Part shown: piece after piece, positions 22,179 to 23,902 of the stretch
How the letters are laid out: each line of letters begins with the position of its first letter
Numbering within the stretch: position 1 is the stretch's first letter
DNA from: JASFRS01 sp050114795
GTDB taxonomy: Bacteria; Pseudomonadota; Alphaproteobacteria; Sphingomonadales; CAKZYD01
Direction: 5' to 3'
Length of the DNA stretch: 23,902 bases
Assembly: GCA_050114795.1 (NCBI GenBank)
Contig: JASFRS010000011.1
Span: 1 to 23,902, forward strand
Notes under the pieces: generated by a model
The model's input: only the letters and a program-made list of their open reading frames with translations
Database searches by the model: none
Told to the model about the DNA's origin: nothing
Position numbers and translations under genes: made by a program

Positions 22179-23902
22179 GCACCGTCCTCCCCATCGCCCG
22201 GACCGCGCCATTCTTTAATGCGCGCGAGATGGTCATAATCGCCATAGCCTGCATAACTGGGGCGCGGGGACGGTAAAAAGGGCGTATCCGCTTTGGCAAA
22301 GACATCAATATGGCGGATAAGCCCTGCATGGGCTTCTTTAACTCGTTGGTCGGCGGCGCTAATATGTTTGATTTCGGCAGGGACTTCACCACCGCTTAGC
22401 CGCCAATAGCTTAGCTTGTCGATTTCAGAGCGGCCAAGGTCTTCAAACGCGCCATATTTGGCCATCAAGGCTTCCAACGGCAGTTGCGGGGCATAGCCCG
22501 CTTCAATCCGCTTGTTACTGGGAACGGCACCAGTCTTATAATCGATGATTTCCAGGCCACCATTAGGGCTGCGGTCAATGCGGTCGGCTTTAGCAATCAA
22601 AGTGAAAGGCGTTTTCGCCCCATCCACCTGCCAACGGGCTTTAATTTCCGTTGCTGAAACAACAGCGCCTTCAGCCGTGCGTTTTCTCTGTTCTTCAACA
22701 AACCAGGCGGCAATGCGTTCAAATCGCGGCCACCAGAAGCCCCAGACGGCAGGGCGGTCATCAAAGGGGGAGAAAGCTTCACGGCCCATGTTCAGCAAAG
22801 TTTCTAAACCCGGTGTTGCGGTTTTGGCTTTTAGTGCCTTTAGATAACTGTCCAATATGTCATGGATGATAACGCCACGTTCGATAGCACCTGGGTCTTG
22901 GTCGATGGGGTCAAGGGGTTTTAAACCCAATATCTCCCGGGCATAAAGCCCATAAGGGTCGCGCCGCCAGGCCTCAATCTGTGTAACAGACGCCTGTTTT
23001 AAACGAGCAGAGACAGGTGGTATGGGTTGCGGCATCGGCAGCGCTTGCGCTTGGGCTTCATCCATTTGGGCGGCCCAATGAATATAATGGTCAGCGCGGG
23101 CAATTTTATCACCATATAAAGTCTTTAAAGCCGTGACCCAGCGTGAGGCAACGGTAGGTGTGCCGTCTTGTTTTTCAGCGCGGCTTAATATGACGCGTTT
23201 CGCCCCCAGGCCTTGAATGAAATCATGGGCAGCCAGTCCGACGCGCCGCTCGGCAGAAGGTAATCCGAATTCGACACGCATGGGTTCACTCATCCATGGG
23301 TCAGGGTTTGGTGGTGATGGCCAACTGCCTTCATTCAAGCCGCCAAGAACCATGATATCAGCCGCTTGAAGTCGGGCTTCAATCGTACCCCAAATGGCCA
23401 GACGCGGATGGCGGCCTATGGGTGTGCGCACGACTTCACTATCAAGAAGTGTTGAAAACAAAGGCGCATAGGCTTCCCCCTCCACGCCGTCCAAGGCGGG
23501 TGCAGCTTCTAATAAACTTGCAACGAATTGGGCTGCAGTCTCCCCATCCGGATTAGCCCACAGGCGGTCCGCACCGCTTTCTTCCTCATTAGCGCACAGG
23601 GCTTCAGCGCAAGTGATATGCGCTTCAACCAGTTTTTCTAAAGGGGCTCTGCCATCGCGTAACAGGGATTCAAAGTCGGAAAGCACTGCGCCTAATTTAG
23701 CGAACCATTGTTTTAACGCTTCATCATCAATGGTTTTACTCAAGCCAGCCACATGGGGGGCGGGGCGTACCCCGCGCAAAACTTTGATTTCAAGCTGGCG
23801 GACTTTTTCGTGAAATTCACGTTTGTCCTGCCCGCAGCAAGTGAAAGGGTGTTTCAGCAAGGCCAGCAATGGTGCAGGGGCCAGCTTCTGTCCCACGGCA
23901 TC
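22175..23902 (-). CDS. addB: Double-strand break repair protein AddB, C-terminal part (partial)
   Basis: Second nuclease subunit of AddAB. The frame is open to the right edge, so only the last 575 or so codons of a gene usually near 1000 codons are here; a GTG at 23896 is internal, not the start. Visible are ALLKHPFTCCGQ, the inactivated-helicase segment DIMVLGGLNEGSWPSPPNPDPWMS, and SVTQIEAWRRDPYGLYAREILGL. The nuclease domain follows with HDILDSYL, then the PD-(D/E)xK core IAKADRIDRSPNGG and LEIIDYKTG, and YAPQLPLEAL. Two adjacent cysteines near the edge (FTCC) are notable, but the iron-sulfur ligands known in Firmicute AddB cannot be judged from this half. Confidence 0.95.
   Translation of the reverse strand, partial: DAVGQKLAPAPLLALLKHPFTCCGQDKREFHEKVRQLEIKVLRGVRPAPHVAGLSKTIDDEALKQWFAKLGAVLSDFESLLRDGRAPLEKLVEAHITCAEALCANEEESGADRLWANPDGETAAQFVASLLEAAPALDGVEGEAYAPLFSTLLDSEVVRTPIGRHPRLAIWGTIEARLQAADIMVLGGLNEGSWPSPPNPDPWMSEPMRVEFGLPSAERRVGLAAHDFIQGLGAKRVILSRAEKQDGTPTVASRWVTALKTLYGDKIARADHYIHWAAQMDEAQAQALPMPQPIPPVSARLKQASVTQIEAWRRDPYGLYAREILGLKPLDPIDQDPGAIERGVIIHDILDSYLKALKAKTATPGLETLLNMGREAFSPFDDRPAVWGFWWPRFERIAAWFVEEQRKRTAEGAVVSATEIKARWQVDGAKTPFTLIAKADRIDRSPNGGLEIIDYKTGAVPSNKRIEAGYAPQLPLEALMAKYGAFEDLGRSEIDKLSYWRLSGGEVPAEIKHISAADQRVKEAHAGLIRHIDVFAKADTPFLPSPRPSYAGYGDYDHLARIKEWRGPGDGEDGA

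Noticed and set aside
1..23902. Mobile element, defence island, CRISPR array or biosynthetic cluster
   Set aside because: No transposase, integrase, terminal repeats, repeat-spacer pattern or defence-type gene was found; all large genes are conserved housekeeping families in compact order.

Overview
The window reads as a chromosomal housekeeping stretch from an alphaproteobacterium. The evidence is AddAB (not RecBCD) as the double-strand-break recombination enzyme, with addB-addA followed by trxA; a dnaN-recF-gyrB block with no dnaA beside it; a YciB/IspZ septation protein; and an exported IalB-family protein. Base composition looks moderate (an impression, not a computation) and even across the window. 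I see no insertion sequence, phage gene, tRNA, rRNA, CRISPR array or toxin-antitoxin pair. The genus cannot be named from this sequence alone.

Left part (1-6330). The 5' half of argG runs off the left edge, divergent from an exported RidA-like gene. On the minus strand follow rlmN, an IalB-like secreted protein, and a translationally coupled pair (histidine phosphatase, then SpoU/TrmH RNA methyltransferase). Divergent from that pair, a plus-strand operon has its own promoter and encodes both subunits of a succinyl-CoA:3-ketoacid-type CoA transferase. It ends in an unknown four-helix membrane protein that begins at TTG inside the end of the beta-subunit gene. A strong bidirectional terminator separates it from acnA.

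Middle (6333-13173). acnA (aconitase A, GTG start) faces left. Next come a 40-residue single-pass membrane protein with a good ribosome-binding site, a Nudix hydrolase, a minus-strand cobB-yciB pair, a low-molecular-weight tyrosine-phosphatase homologue, and msrB coupled to an exported DUF1028 protein. Three convergent pairs have stop codons that overlap or abut, so intergenic space is very small.

Right part (13196-23902). Minus-strand genome maintenance: addB (3' part only, cut by the window), addA, trxA with a clear promoter, then after a 316-base gap dnaN, recF and gyrB, which run on into DUF1028 and msrB. dnaN, recF and AddAB serve replication and recombination; TrxA is a general reductant that can recycle MsrB.

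I found no obvious new multi-gene system. The points most worth a second look are the periplasmic RidA homologue lacking the catalytic arginine, the gyrB-DUF1028-msrB linkage, a possible small plus-strand transcript between trxA and dnaN, the 40-residue membrane protein, and the unknown membrane protein fused by overlap to the CoA-transferase operon.
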